A stretch of DNA of 64,000 bases. Origin: Pseudodesulfovibrio senegalensis. Its GTDB lineage: Bacteria; Desulfobacterota; Desulfovibrionia; Desulfovibrionales; Desulfovibrionaceae. The notes below the pieces were generated by a model, which was not told the DNA's origin, made no database searches, and was given only the letters and a program-made list of their open reading frames with translations. This document shows, in pieces, positions 44,609-53,591 of this stretch. The DNA lies in contig NZ_WAIE01000001.1 of the NCBI RefSeq assembly GCF_008830225.1, positions 372,001 through 436,000 of the forward strand. The letters are read 5' to 3'. Every line of letters begins with the position of its first letter. The stretch's first letter is position 1. Both the position numbers and the translations under genes were made by a program.

Positions 44609-45310
44609 ATGGAACAAGTCATGGAAAACGGAACATCCACGTGGAGCGAGGCCTTTCGTCGGGTCGCGCCCCTGGCCATGGGCTATCTGCCTGTTGGCGT
44701 GGCTTTCGGCGTGCTGGCGCAGAAGGCCGGGCTTTCGGACCTGAATGTCGTGCTCATGTCCCTGCTCGTGTATGCCGGGTCGGCCCAGCTTATTGCCGTG
44801 GGCATGTTTGCGGCGGGCATGCCGCCCCTCACCATCGTGGTCACAACATTCGTGGTCAACCTGCGTCATCTGCTCATGTCCGCGGCATTGGCCCCGTATG
44901 CCAAGTCGTGGCGACTGCGGGAGATGGCGGCCTTTTCCTTTGAACTGACGGACGAGACCTTTGCCGTGCATTCGACACGGTTCAACGACGGGGATGTGCG
45001 CAAGCCCCTGAGCTTTCGCATCAACATGCTGGCCCATTGCGTGTGGACGCTGGCCTCCTGGGGCGGGGCGCTGGCCGGCAGCACCATCCCGGACGTGAAG
45101 CCGCTGGGCATGGATTTCGCGCTTCCGGCCATGTTCATCGCCCTGCTGGCCATGCAGGCGAAGAACGGTTTGCACTGGCTGGTGGCCGGTTTTTCCGGTC
45201 TGGTGGCCGTGGTGCTCATGCAGGCCGGGCTGGACCAATGGAGCGTGATTGCGGCCACGGTGCTCGGCGCAACCCTTGGCACGGGAGTGGAAACATGGAC
45301 CAGACGATAG
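44609..45310 (+). CDS. azlC: Branched-chain amino-acid exporter large subunit, AzlC family
   Basis: A 233-residue inner-membrane protein with six to seven hydrophobic segments. The family block APLAMGYLPVGVAFGVLA is at the start, followed by SLLVYAGSAQLIAVGM and VVNLRHLLMSAALAPY. The ATG at 44609 is chosen because GGGAG lies 5 bases upstream; the longer frame has no ribosome site. AzlCD pairs (YgaZH in E. coli) export valine and related amino acids. The gene overlaps azlD by 16 bases. Confidence 0.93.
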   Translation: MEQVMENGTSTWSEAFRRVAPLAMGYLPVGVAFGVLAQKAGLSDLNVVLMSLLVYAGSAQLIAVGMFAAGMPPLTIVVTTFVVNLRHLLMSAALAPYAKSWRLREMAAFSFELTDETFAVHSTRFNDGDVRKPLSFRINMLAHCVWTLASWGGALAGSTIPDVKPLGMDFALPAMFIALLAMQAKNGLHWLVAGFSGLVAVVLMQAGLDQWSVIAATVLGATLGTGVETWTRR

Positions 45311-45618
45311 TGTTTATGACCATAGCCGGCATGTGCGCCGTGACCTACGTGCCCCGCGCCTTGCCCATGCTGGCGCTGGCGTCGCGCTCCATGCCCGCAA
45401 TCGTCATCCGCTGGCTTTCCTTCATTCCCACGGCCGTGCTTTCCGCGTTGCTGCTGCCGTCGCTGGTGTTGCAGGAAGGCGCCGTGAGCGTGAGTCACAA
45501 CGAGTTTTTCTGGGCAGCCATTCCCGCATTCGTGCTGGCTGTGCTGACCCGCAGTTTTTTCGGTACCGTTGCCTTGGGCATGGCCGTGGTGGCCGGTACC
45601 CGTTTTTTCCTCATGTGA
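45295..45618 (+). CDS. azlD: Branched-chain amino-acid exporter small subunit, AzlD family
   Basis: A 107-residue protein with three to four membrane segments (VFMTIAGMCAVTYVPRALPM, WLSFIPTAVLSALLLPSLVL, AIPAFVLAVLTRSFFGTVAL). The start is inside the end of azlC, with GGGAG upstream. The PRALPM block and length are typical of AzlD/YgaH. Confidence 0.93.
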   Translation: MDQTIVFMTIAGMCAVTYVPRALPMLALASRSMPAIVIRWLSFIPTAVLSALLLPSLVLQEGAVSVSHNEFFWAAIPAFVLAVLTRSFFGTVALGMAVVAGTRFFLM

Positions 45619-45633
45619 CGGGTTAGGCTGTCA

Positions 45634-45668
45634 ACGGATCACCGGCTTCCTCTCTCCGGTGGGTCCGT
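45634..45668 (+). terminator. Hairpin after azlCD
   Basis: ACGGATCACCGG pairs with CCGGTGGGTCCGT with one internal mismatch; no T run follows, so termination is uncertain. Confidence 0.4.
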
Positions 45669-45737
45669 GTGCGGCTGCGCAGCCTGCCTGTTTTCGGGCA
45701 GGGGAGCATGAATAATCAATGCGAACAAGGAGCAGCA

Positions 45738-46430
45738 ATGAAAACCATCGGCCTGTTGGGCGGCATGAGCTGGGAATCCACGGTCAGCTATTATCAATTC
45801 ATCAACCGGGGCGTGGGTGAACGGCTGGGCGGCTGGCATTGCGCCCGGATCGCCATGTTCAGCGTTGATTTCGACGAATACGTGGAGTGCATGCAGAATG
45901 CGCAGTGGGAGCGCATCGGCAGCAAGCTCGCAGAAGGCGCACGCCGGGTGCAGGACGCCGGGGCCGACCTGTTGCTCATCTGCACCAATACCATGCACAA
46001 GATGGCCCATGAGGTGGAGCAGGCCGTGGATATCCCGCTTATCCACATCGGCGACGCCGCGGCCGGGGCGGTCAAGGCAAAGGGCCTTTCCCGGGTGGGG
46101 CTGCTGGGCACCTCATTTACCATGGAGGACGGTTTTTTGCGCGACCGGCTGGCAGGGCACGGCATCGAGACCGTGGTGCCGGACAAGGACGACCGCGACG
46201 TGGTGAACGCCATCATTTTCGATGAGCTGGTCAAGGGCGTTGCCAGCGACGCGTCGCGCGTGGAATATCTGCGGATTATCGGCGACCTGCAACGGCAGGG
46301 AGCGCAGGGCGTGGTGCTGGGCTGCACCGAGATCGGTCTGCTGGTGGGGCCGGATCATACGGATCTGCCGTTGTTCGACACCGCGGAAATCCATGCCCGC
46401 GCCGCCGTGGAGGCCGCCCTCGACCGATAG
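45738..46430 (+). CDS. Aspartate/glutamate racemase family protein
   Basis: A 230-residue PLP-independent amino-acid racemase. The opening MKTIGLLGGMSWESTVSYY is typical of the aspartate racemase (RacX/YgeA) subgroup. The two active-site Cys lie in LLLICTNTMHKMA and VVLGCTEIGLLV, so both acid-base residues are present. AAGGAG precedes the ATG. Substrate could be aspartate, glutamate or another amino acid, since YgeA-type enzymes are broad. It follows azlCD at 119 bases in the same direction. Confidence 0.9.
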   Translation: MKTIGLLGGMSWESTVSYYQFINRGVGERLGGWHCARIAMFSVDFDEYVECMQNAQWERIGSKLAEGARRVQDAGADLLLICTNTMHKMAHEVEQAVDIPLIHIGDAAAGAVKAKGLSRVGLLGTSFTMEDGFLRDRLAGHGIETVVPDKDDRDVVNAIIFDELVKGVASDASRVEYLRIIGDLQRQGAQGVVLGCTEIGLLVGPDHTDLPLFDTAEIHARAAVEAALDR

Positions 46431-46526
46431 TCTCGGCACCGGTAACACTTGACCTCCTCGCGCCAGATGATACACGGTGCTGTCCACGGCCGGTTCGGGC
46501 CGCAGATCACTTCGAGGAGGCATGGT

Positions 46527-48254
46527 TTGAACTCTCTGGAAACAACCACTCTCAAGGCCGCGCTGGAGTCCAGCGCACAACGCTTTGCCGATCGTCCGGC
46601 CGTAGGATTGGTGGACGGGGACATGTTGACGTTTTCCCAGTTCCATCAGCTGGTGCAGGACGTCACCCTGCTCTTGCAGGACCGGGGGGTTCTACCGGGC
46701 GACCGGGTGGCCATTCTGGGCGAGAACATGCCCAACTGGGGCGTTGCCTACTTTGCGGTGACTTCCATGGGCGCGGTGGCCGTGCCCGTGCTGCAGGAAT
46801 TTCACGACACGGCCGTGCACCACATCCTGCGCCATTCAGAATCCGTGGCCATGTTCGTTTCCCGCCGCTTCATGCACAAGGTGGAAGAGGGCGAGTTCGA
46901 CGACATGCACACCGTGATCACGCTGGATGATTTTTCCGTGGCCCCCAAGGACGGACTGAACCAGAGTTTCAAGGAAGCCATGGCTCAGGCACGCAGCCGC
47001 TACGAACAGGCCAAGGGCCGCTTCATGCGCTTCATGGACAGGAAGGGCGACGGTTCGCAGGCAGGCGTGCAGCCGGACGATCTGGCCGCCATACTCTACA
47101 CCTCGGGCACCACCGGCCATTCCAAGGGCGTCATGCTCACTCACCGCAACATTGTGTTCGACGCCCAGTCCACGGCCAACATCGTGAACATCGACGAAAC
47201 GGACCGCCTTGTTTCCGTGCTGCCTCTTGCCCATACCTACGAATGTACGCTGGGGCTGGTCATTCCCATATTGCGCGGCGCATCCGTGTATTACCTTGCC
47301 AAGCCGCCGACCCCGAGAACGCTTCTCCCGGCCATGGAAAAGGTCAAGCCCACCTACCTGCTCATCGTGCCGCTGGTCATCGAAAAGATTTACAAGAACC
47401 GCATCCTGCCCAAGCTGGCCGGGTCCGGCATCGGCCGCAATCTCATGAAGATCGGCGCGGCCAAGAAAAAACTGCAGCAGGTGGCGGGCCGCAAGCTCAT
47501 GGAGGCCTTTGGCGGCAACATCAAGTGCATCCCCATCGGCGGGGCGTTTCTGGCCCCGGAGGTGGAGCTTTTTCTCCGGAATGCGGACATCCCCTATGCC
47601 ATCGGCTACGGCATGACCGAAACCTCTCCGCTGGTGTCCGGTTCCACGCCGGAAACCACCAAGTTCCGCGCCGCCGGATATCCGGTGCCGGGCGTGGAGG
47701 TCATCGTGGACAATCCCGACCCGGAGACAGGGGAAGGCGAGCTGTTGGTCAAGGGTCCCAACGTCATGCAGGGGTATTACAAGGCACCTCAGGTTACGGA
47801 GGAAGTCCTTACCGAGGACGGCTATTTCCGAACCGGCGACCTTGGCTATGTGGACGAGGACGGTTACATTTTCCTGCGCGGCAGACTCAAGAATGTGATC
47901 ATCGGTCCCAGCGGGGAAAACATTTATCCCGAGGAGATCGAAGCGGTCATCAACGAATGCACTTTCGTGCAGGAGTCGCTGGTCTACAGGCAGGAAGGCA
48001 AACTCATGGCCCGTGTTTTTCTGGATTCGGAAGGCATCGACGAGAAGTACGCCACCCGCAAGATGACCGAGACCAAGGCCTATGCAAAGGTCCAGCAGGT
48101 TATCGAAGACATCCGCAAGAAGGTCAACGGCAAGGTGTCCACGTTTTCCCGGTTGGCGCGCATCATCGAGCAGGGGGAGCCGTTTGAAAAGACGCCCACC
48201 CACAAGATCAAGCGGTTCCTGTATATCGACGCCGAGGAAAACACGGTGCGCTAG
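46527..48254 (+). CDS. Long-chain acyl-CoA synthetase (AMP-forming)
   Basis: A 575-residue ANL-superfamily enzyme that activates a carboxylate as the adenylate and then the CoA thioester. The start is TTG at 46527, supported by GAGGAGG 6 bases upstream; the in-frame codons before it have no ribosome site. Motifs: the P-loop ILYTSGTTGHSKGVMLTH, the A5 region IGYGMTETSPLVSG, the hinge YFRTGDLGYVDEDGY, and LKNVIIGPSGENIYPEEIE. A helical insert with many Lys/Arg (residues 160-200) and the FEKTPTHKIKRFLY end resemble the FadD/FAA1 group. Fatty-acid chain preference is not readable. Confidence 0.92.
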   Translation: MNSLETTTLKAALESSAQRFADRPAVGLVDGDMLTFSQFHQLVQDVTLLLQDRGVLPGDRVAILGENMPNWGVAYFAVTSMGAVAVPVLQEFHDTAVHHILRHSESVAMFVSRRFMHKVEEGEFDDMHTVITLDDFSVAPKDGLNQSFKEAMAQARSRYEQAKGRFMRFMDRKGDGSQAGVQPDDLAAILYTSGTTGHSKGVMLTHRNIVFDAQSTANIVNIDETDRLVSVLPLAHTYECTLGLVIPILRGASVYYLAKPPTPRTLLPAMEKVKPTYLLIVPLVIEKIYKNRILPKLAGSGIGRNLMKIGAAKKKLQQVAGRKLMEAFGGNIKCIPIGGAFLAPEVELFLRNADIPYAIGYGMTETSPLVSGSTPETTKFRAAGYPVPGVEVIVDNPDPETGEGELLVKGPNVMQGYYKAPQVTEEVLTEDGYFRTGDLGYVDEDGYIFLRGRLKNVIIGPSGENIYPEEIEAVINECTFVQESLVYRQEGKLMARVFLDSEGIDEKYATRKMTETKAYAKVQQVIEDIRKKVNGKVSTFSRLARIIEQGEPFEKTPTHKIKRFLYIDAEENTVR

Positions 48255-48311
48255 AAGGCGCGCCGTTGCCACGGAGCCGCACGCCTGTGTCGCGTCCGCA
48301 GATGACAAAAA

Positions 48312-48351
48312 TACGGGCCGGAGTTCGCATGAACCCCGGCCCGTCTTTTTT
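48312..48351. terminator. Terminator between the acyl-CoA synthetase and Dsb-like genes
   Basis: ACGGGCCGG and CCGGCCCGT, with an inner GTTC/GAAC pairing, followed by a T-rich stretch. Confidence 0.85.
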
Positions 48352-48371
48352 GAGCAAATCAGGTGAAGCGT

Positions 48372-49016
48372 CTACTTGTTGTTTTCCATGAGCAGCAGGT
48401 CCAGCCACGAGGATTTGTAGCCATTCATGTGCCTGCCGCGTGCAATGATATGCGGCGTGCCCTTGAACCCCAGTCTGCCCACGGCCTGTGCCGTTTCAAA
48501 GTATTGGGGGAACCGTGCGGCCGCAAACTGTTTCATGGTCATGTCTGCCAATTCTTCAGGGAATCTTTCCTGGAATGTCTTGTAGATGATCGCTCCGGCT
48601 TGAGAGTAGCTTTTGGTTTCCGGCTGCTCAATGCGGTAGGCCAGGTCGAGGGCCTCGCGGCCCTTGCCCTTTTCCGCAAGGTAGCCGGCCAGGGCGCCGG
48701 CCATGTCCGATCCGGGATGCCCGGCCAGAGCAACATGGACTACATACAGCTGGCCGACCTTGTCGGCCTCGCGCATCAGGTGGTCATAGGACATGCGGCA
48801 GAAAACGCAGAACGGGTCCGAAACCATGACCACTTCCGTGCCGTTGCCCATGGTCACGCCGTGGGCCATCTGCTTGAGGGCATCGACGGTTTCCGGCTTG
48901 ATTTCCGGCATGACGTTCAGTGTGGGTTCCGCGGCCCGGGCGTACGGGGCCAGCATCAGCAGGCAGGCCCCGACCATGAACATGTGTGCGGCGTTCTTTT
49001 TGATCAGTGATTTCAT
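48372..49016 (-). CDS. Periplasmic thioredoxin-fold protein (DsbC/DsbA-like)
   Basis: A 214-residue exported protein with a Sec signal (MFMVGACLLMLAPYARAA). The active site is CVFC in MVSDPFCVFCRMSYDHL, and the cis-Pro loop is GTPH in LGFKGTPHIIARG. An N-terminal segment before the thioredoxin fold is short, so DsbC-type dimerisation is doubtful. Role: formation or isomerisation of disulfides in the periplasm, which is also relevant to cytochrome c maturation. The ATG at 49016 has GAGG upstream. It lies 15 bases after the cyclophilin gene and is probably co-transcribed with it. Confidence 0.88.
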   Translation of the reverse strand: MKSLIKKNAAHMFMVGACLLMLAPYARAAEPTLNVMPEIKPETVDALKQMAHGVTMGNGTEVVMVSDPFCVFCRMSYDHLMREADKVGQLYVVHVALAGHPGSDMAGALAGYLAEKGKGREALDLAYRIEQPETKSYSQAGAIIYKTFQERFPEELADMTMKQFAAARFPQYFETAQAVGRLGFKGTPHIIARGRHMNGYKSSWLDLLLMENNK

Positions 49017-49031
49017 GTGGCCCAACCTCGT

Positions 49032-49598
49032 TTATTGTTCGACGTCCGCTGCGACCTGCATGCGGATGATGTGGTCAGGATTCGTAACGGCTCCATTGGC
49101 GTGCGGGTTGCCTTTCTTAATCATGTCCACATATTCCATGCCCTTGATGACCTTGCCCCAGACCGTGTACTGGCGGTCCAGGTGCGGTGCCTTGTCGTAC
49201 ATGATGAAGAACTGGCTGTCCGCGCTGTCCACGTCGCGGGCGCGGGCCATGGAGCAGACACCCCGGTAATGGCGGTGGTTATTGAATTCGGATTTGATCT
49301 TCTGGCCGGAGCCGCCCGTGCCGTTGCCCTGCGGGCAGCCGGTCTGGGCCATGAAGCCTTCGATCACGCGGTGGAAGGTGAGCCCGTCATAGAATCCCTG
49401 ACGCACCAGTTCCTTGATGCGGGCAACATGCTTCGGAGCCAGGTCCGGGTACATCTCGATGACCACGCGGCCGTCCTTGAGGTCCATGTAGAGCGTGTTT
49501 TCCGGATCGGGAGTGTCGGCGGCCCATGCGGCTGTCGCGCCCAAGGCCAGAGTCAGGAGAGCCAGTGTCGTGAGAAATATGCGTTTCATGTTGTTCAT
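49032..49598 (-). CDS. Periplasmic peptidyl-prolyl cis-trans isomerase (cyclophilin)
   Basis: A 188-residue exported cyclophilin with a signal sequence (IFLTTLALLTLALGATAAWA). The catalytic and binding motif is FHRVIEGFMAQTGCPQGNG, including the catalytic Arg; DSADSQFFIMYDKAPHLD and YTVWGKVIKGMEYVD complete the fold. The start at 49598 follows GAGG. It would help periplasmic proteins fold, together with the downstream Dsb-like protein. Confidence 0.93.
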   Translation of the reverse strand: MNNMKRIFLTTLALLTLALGATAAWAADTPDPENTLYMDLKDGRVVIEMYPDLAPKHVARIKELVRQGFYDGLTFHRVIEGFMAQTGCPQGNGTGGSGQKIKSEFNNHRHYRGVCSMARARDVDSADSQFFIMYDKAPHLDRQYTVWGKVIKGMEYVDMIKKGNPHANGAVTNPDHIIRMQVAADVEQ

Positions 49599-49747
49599 TT
49601 CGTACCTCATGGGCTGCGCCCGTTTGATCTTTTTATCGGAAAGCGGCAACAAGAATACCCGCCGGAGGCGGGGCTGGCAAGGATGTGCATGCGGATGCAC
49701 CCGTGCCCCGGGAACCTGTTGGTCCGGGGCAGGAAATGTTGGTGGGA

Positions 49748-50167
49748 TCAGGTCTTTTTCTTGGGCTGGGTCTTTTTCTTGACTTTGCTGCCGTTTCCGG
49801 ATTCGTGGACGCAGCGTTGGATGTATTCCTGCAATTCCTTGCGATCCAGAGGCTTTGCCAGGAACAGGGTCGCTCCCAGCTTGAGCAGGTTGGATATTTC
49901 ACCGATGCCCACCACCGCGGACATGATCACGATGGGCAGGTCCATGAACTGCTGGTCGCCGCGCAGGGTCTGGATGAGCTGGCGGCCGTCCATTTCGGGC
50001 ATCATGATGTCCGTGAGCAGCATGTCGAAGTCGTTGCAGGCCATAAGGGCCTCGTAGGCATGCTTTCCGTGCGGACTGACGTAGGCGTCGTGGCCCATAC
50101 CTTCCACGATTTTTACTGCGAGCTTTTGTGAAATTCTGTCGTCTTCGGCTATCAGCACTTTTGCCAT
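49748..50167 (-). CDS. Single-domain response regulator
   Basis: A 139-residue CheY-like receiver without output domain. The acidic pair is EDD near residues 8-10, the phospho-acceptor is Asp53 (LLTDIMMPEMDG), and the conserved Lys is in LFLAKPLD. The last 14 residues are almost only Lys, with the repeated KKKT, which is not part of the receiver fold. No kinase gene is adjacent, so its partner is unknown. It may signal by protein contact or in a phosphorelay. Confidence 0.92.
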   Translation of the reverse strand: MAKVLIAEDDRISQKLAVKIVEGMGHDAYVSPHGKHAYEALMACNDFDMLLTDIMMPEMDGRQLIQTLRGDQQFMDLPIVIMSAVVGIGEISNLLKLGATLFLAKPLDRKELQEYIQRCVHESGNGSKVKKKTQPKKKT

Positions 50168-50299
50168 GTTCTGATTTCTCCCTCGTTGCTGCAGAAGCCC
50201 CTCAGCTCTGCCTATTCCGCGCGTAGCGCCTCCCTCTATTTCACAGAAATGGCAGTATTGCCGACAATTGCGGCAAAGTCCATGATATTGAGTAAAAGA

Positions 50300-50333
50300 C
50301 GAGAGGGGCGGACCCTTTCGGATTCGCCCCCGT
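50300..50333 (-). terminator. Possible terminator of the small unknown gene
   Basis: On the minus strand GGGCGAATCC and GGGTCCGCCC pair around GAAA with one mismatch, followed by TCTCGTCTTTT. A weak to moderate stop. Confidence 0.5.
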
Positions 50334-50339
50334 CATGGT

Positions 50340-50582
50340 TCAACACTTTTCGATTTTCATGGAGTCTTCAAAGGTGCAGGTGATGCGAAAGCTTTCTCCA
50401 TGGGCTTCAAAGCTGTATTCGTTACCCGGGAACAGGGTTGTGGCCGGTGAAAATCCGTCATTGATCATGATGTCCTTGGCCTCGCCGTTGGATTCGAAGC
50501 GGACCGAGGTGCCGTCGCTCAATGTGACCAATTCGCCGTGATGCACTTCGACCGGCAGGTCTTTTTCGGTAAACTGTGACAT
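50340..50582 (-). CDS. Unknown 80-residue protein
   Basis: Not recognised. AAGGAG precedes the ATG at 50582, so it is likely a real gene. The sequence is acidic and appears all-beta (GELVTLSDGTSVRF, GNEYSFEAHGESFRITCTF), with one Cys near the end and a terminal Cys (KIEKC). No signal peptide. It lies divergent from the large sigma-54 activator and downstream of nothing obvious. No function is assigned. Confidence 0.7.
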   Translation of the reverse strand: MSQFTEKDLPVEVHHGELVTLSDGTSVRFESNGEAKDIMINDGFSPATTLFPGNEYSFEAHGESFRITCTFEDSMKIEKC

Positions 50583-50723
50583 AGTCCCACTCCTTATGGG
50601 TTGAAATTTTCCTCTCATTAATAGGACAATAGATGTGTGCATATGTCAAGAGTTGTGTCGGACCCGTTGCGTCCGGGCTGTTCTTTCGCATGACGATGGT
50701 GTACTGTTACTCCCCGGGGAGAC

Positions 50724-53591
50724 ATGACAAATTACAAGGTGGGAGTTTTGCGATCCAGATTTCTCGTGTGTGACCGTAATCAGCGTGTGCGGCGTCTGTT
50801 GGCCGACATTTTGGAGCAGTGCGGTTACGATGTTGCACAAACAGATGATCCGGAGGAATTTTTCAGGCGCCTTGATGAGGGGTGGCCCGATGTGGCCATG
50901 GCCGGCAACCTGCCTCTGGAACATGGACAATCGTTGGTGGACCGTTTTCTGGATATGGGCTTGCACGTGCCGTTGATCGTGATGGTGGAGGACGACGGCG
51001 TGGATCATGCCCTTTCCATGTTCGAGCATGGCGTATTCGGCTATGTTCGGATTCCGGTGGAGCGGGCTACGCTGGCTGCGGTGGCGTTTCGTGCCGTGGA
51101 TCATTGCCGCCTGCTCAAGCGCGTGCGTCTGCTGGGGCACGAGGGACGCGACCTGCGCAGTCTTTTTCAGGGGCTTCTCAACACCTGTCCTACTCCGGCG
51201 TGGGCTCTGGACCCGGCCGGGCATGTGGTGGACGCCAACACGGCGGCCGCATCGGCGCTGGGACGGACCGTGGATTCCGTGCGCGGCAGGCAGTACCGCG
51301 ATTTGGTGGACCCCGAGGCCGGCGACCTGTTCGAGCGGGCCGTGGAAGAAGTGCGCCGCGGCGCCGAGAACGTCCAGTTCGAGAAGGCGCGCGGCGAAGC
51401 CATGTTTGAGATCATGCTCAGGCCGGTTTATCGCGACAGGGTTCTGGTGGGATTCACCCTCGTGGAAACGGACGTGACCGCCCGCAGGCGCTCCGAGCAG
51501 GAGCTGGCCCAGAGCGAGCAGCGATATCGCAGCGTGTATCAGGCCGCGCGGGATGCCATTTTGCTTATCAACCGTTCGGATGGCCGTATTCTGGACACCA
51601 ATGACGCGGCCTTGCGCCTGTACGGATATTCCCGCGAGGAAATGCTGGGCCTGAGCCTTGAGGACATTGCCGCGGAACCGGAGCAGAGCATGCAGGACCT
51701 GCGGCAGGGCTATGAAGCCTCCCCCCTGCGGCACCACGTTCGCAAGGACGGCTCCGAATTCCCGGTGGAAGCGTCCATGAGCCATTTCGGGCATGACGGG
51801 CAGGCCGTGACCACGGCGTTCATCCGCGACATTTCCAACCGCAAGGTGGTGGAAGAGGCCCTGCGCGAGGGCGCACGGCTTTATCGGGCCGTGGTTGAAG
51901 ACCAGACCGAACTCATCTGCCGTTTTGCCCCGGATTTTTCGCTCACCTTCGTCAATCCGGCCTGCACCAAGTTTTTCAACCGTGATGAGGACGACCTGCT
52001 GGACACCAGCTTCCTTTCGCTGGTGGTGGCCGAGGAGCGGGACAACCTTATGGAATGGGTGCGCAAGGTCACGCCCGAACGCCCGGTCATGGCCGTGGAA
52101 CAGCGGACCATGCGCAGCGACGGCGCCATTCGCTGGATGCGTTGGATCAACCGGGCCATTTATGACCACAAGGGCCATCTTCGCCAGTTCCAGTGTGTGG
52201 GCCGCGACGTGAGCGACCGCAAGGCAGCGGATGAGGCCCTTGAAATGGCCAATCGCGAAAAGGAGCGTCTGCGCCTGAATCTGGAGGCAACGTTCCGCAG
52301 TATTCCGGACGGCATCATTACCGTGGACAGCGACATGCGCGTCATTTCCACCAACAGTGCGGTCACGCCCATGTGTTCCATCGACCGGGACAATGCTCCC
52401 GGCCGTCCCGTAGGCGACGTCATGACCTGTGCGAACAGTCCGTGCGTCAGCGTTTTGCAGCAGGTGCTGCGCACCCGCAGGCCCGTGCGCGGGTACGAGG
52501 TGCAGTGCAGCCACGACGGCGGCCCGGAACGTATGCTGGAACTGAACTGCTCGCCGCTCATGGACGCCAACATGCAGTTTGTCGGCGCCGTGCTGGTGAT
52601 CAAGGACATCACCCGCATTGCGGATTTGGAAAAACGGCTTCAGGAACGATTCGGGTTCCGGGGCATGGTGGGCAAAAGCGAGTGCATGCAGGAGGTCTAT
52701 CATCTGCTGGAACAGCTTTCGCCACTGGACTCCACGGTGCTCGTGCGCGGGGAATCCGGAACCGGCAAGGAACTGGTGGCCGACGCCCTGCACTACGGGG
52801 GCAGCCGTGCCGCGTGCGCCATGGTCAAGGTCAACTGCTCGGCCCTTTCCGAAAGCCTGCTGGAAAGCGAGCTGTTCGGGCACATCAGGGGAGCGTTTAC
52901 CGGGGCCGTGCGCGACAAGGTCGGGCGCATCGAGGCCGCACAGGGCGGCACCCTCTTTCTGGACGAAATCGGCGACATATCCCCGCTGCTCCAGGTCAAA
53001 CTGCTTCGTTTCCTTGAGCAGAAGGAATACGAAAAGGTCGGGGAATCCAAGACCCGCAAGGCAGACGTGCGCATCATCGCGGCCACCAACGTGGACCTTT
53101 TGGCCAAGGTGCACGAGGGAGCCTTCCGCGAGGACCTTTATTACCGGCTCAACGTCATGCCCGTATACCTGCCGCCCCTGCGCGAACGGGATGGAGACAT
53201 GCCCCTGCTGGTCAACCATTTTCTGGAAGCGTTCGGCGAAACGTTCAAGAAACGTTTTACGGGCGTGAGTCAGGAGGTGCTGGACCTGTTCATGCGCTAC
53301 CAGTGGCCCGGCAACATCCGCGAGCTCAAGCATATCATGGAGCATGCCTGCATTCTGGCCCCAGAAGGAGAAATCGGGCTGGAATACATTCGACGTGATA
53401 TTATTGAGGATTTCAGCGGCATACGGGAAAGCGCCCCCATGAGGAAACGCAAGCCCGTCAACGCCGATGCGGCCGCCATCGTCGAAGCCCTGAAAAAGAC
53501 CGGGGGCAACAAAGCCAAGGCCGCCAAGTTGTTGGGCATTCACAGGGCCACCCTGTACCGCAAGATGGACCAGTTCGGCCTGGAGCAGTAG
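50724..53591 (+). CDS. Sigma-54-dependent activator with degenerate receiver and multiple PAS domains
   Basis: A 955-residue enhancer-binding protein. Residues 1-130 fold like a receiver, but the phospho-Asp position reads PDVAMAGNLPLEHG and the conserved Lys region YVRIPVE, so phosphorylation is unlikely. About four PAS domains follow (around residues 145-260, 262-380, 382-505 and 515-630), the last carrying MTCANSPCVSVLQ with two Cys. The AAA+ domain has Walker A GESGTGKE at residue 676, the sigma-54 contact loop GAFTGA at 723-728, and GTLFLDEIGDISP. The C-terminal Fis-type HTH is KAKAAKLLGIHRATLYRK. The ATG follows GGGGAGA. No kinase is adjacent; it probably senses ligands directly. A perfect set of ATPase residues suggests it is active. 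Confidence 0.93.
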   Translation: MTNYKVGVLRSRFLVCDRNQRVRRLLADILEQCGYDVAQTDDPEEFFRRLDEGWPDVAMAGNLPLEHGQSLVDRFLDMGLHVPLIVMVEDDGVDHALSMFEHGVFGYVRIPVERATLAAVAFRAVDHCRLLKRVRLLGHEGRDLRSLFQGLLNTCPTPAWALDPAGHVVDANTAAASALGRTVDSVRGRQYRDLVDPEAGDLFERAVEEVRRGAENVQFEKARGEAMFEIMLRPVYRDRVLVGFTLVETDVTARRRSEQELAQSEQRYRSVYQAARDAILLINRSDGRILDTNDAALRLYGYSREEMLGLSLEDIAAEPEQSMQDLRQGYEASPLRHHVRKDGSEFPVEASMSHFGHDGQAVTTAFIRDISNRKVVEEALREGARLYRAVVEDQTELICRFAPDFSLTFVNPACTKFFNRDEDDLLDTSFLSLVVAEERDNLMEWVRKVTPERPVMAVEQRTMRSDGAIRWMRWINRAIYDHKGHLRQFQCVGRDVSDRKAADEALEMANREKERLRLNLEATFRSIPDGIITVDSDMRVISTNSAVTPMCSIDRDNAPGRPVGDVMTCANSPCVSVLQQVLRTRRPVRGYEVQCSHDGGPERMLELNCSPLMDANMQFVGAVLVIKDITRIADLEKRLQERFGFRGMVGKSECMQEVYHLLEQLSPLDSTVLVRGESGTGKELVADALHYGGSRAACAMVKVNCSALSESLLESELFGHIRGAFTGAVRDKVGRIEAAQGGTLFLDEIGDISPLLQVKLLRFLEQKEYEKVGESKTRKADVRIIAATNVDLLAKVHEGAFREDLYYRLNVMPVYLPPLRERDGDMPLLVNHFLEAFGETFKKRFTGVSQEVLDLFMRYQWPGNIRELKHIMEHACILAPEGEIGLEYIRRDIIEDFSGIRESAPMRKRKPVNADAAAIVEALKKTGGNKAKAAKLLGIHRATLYRKMDQFGLEQ

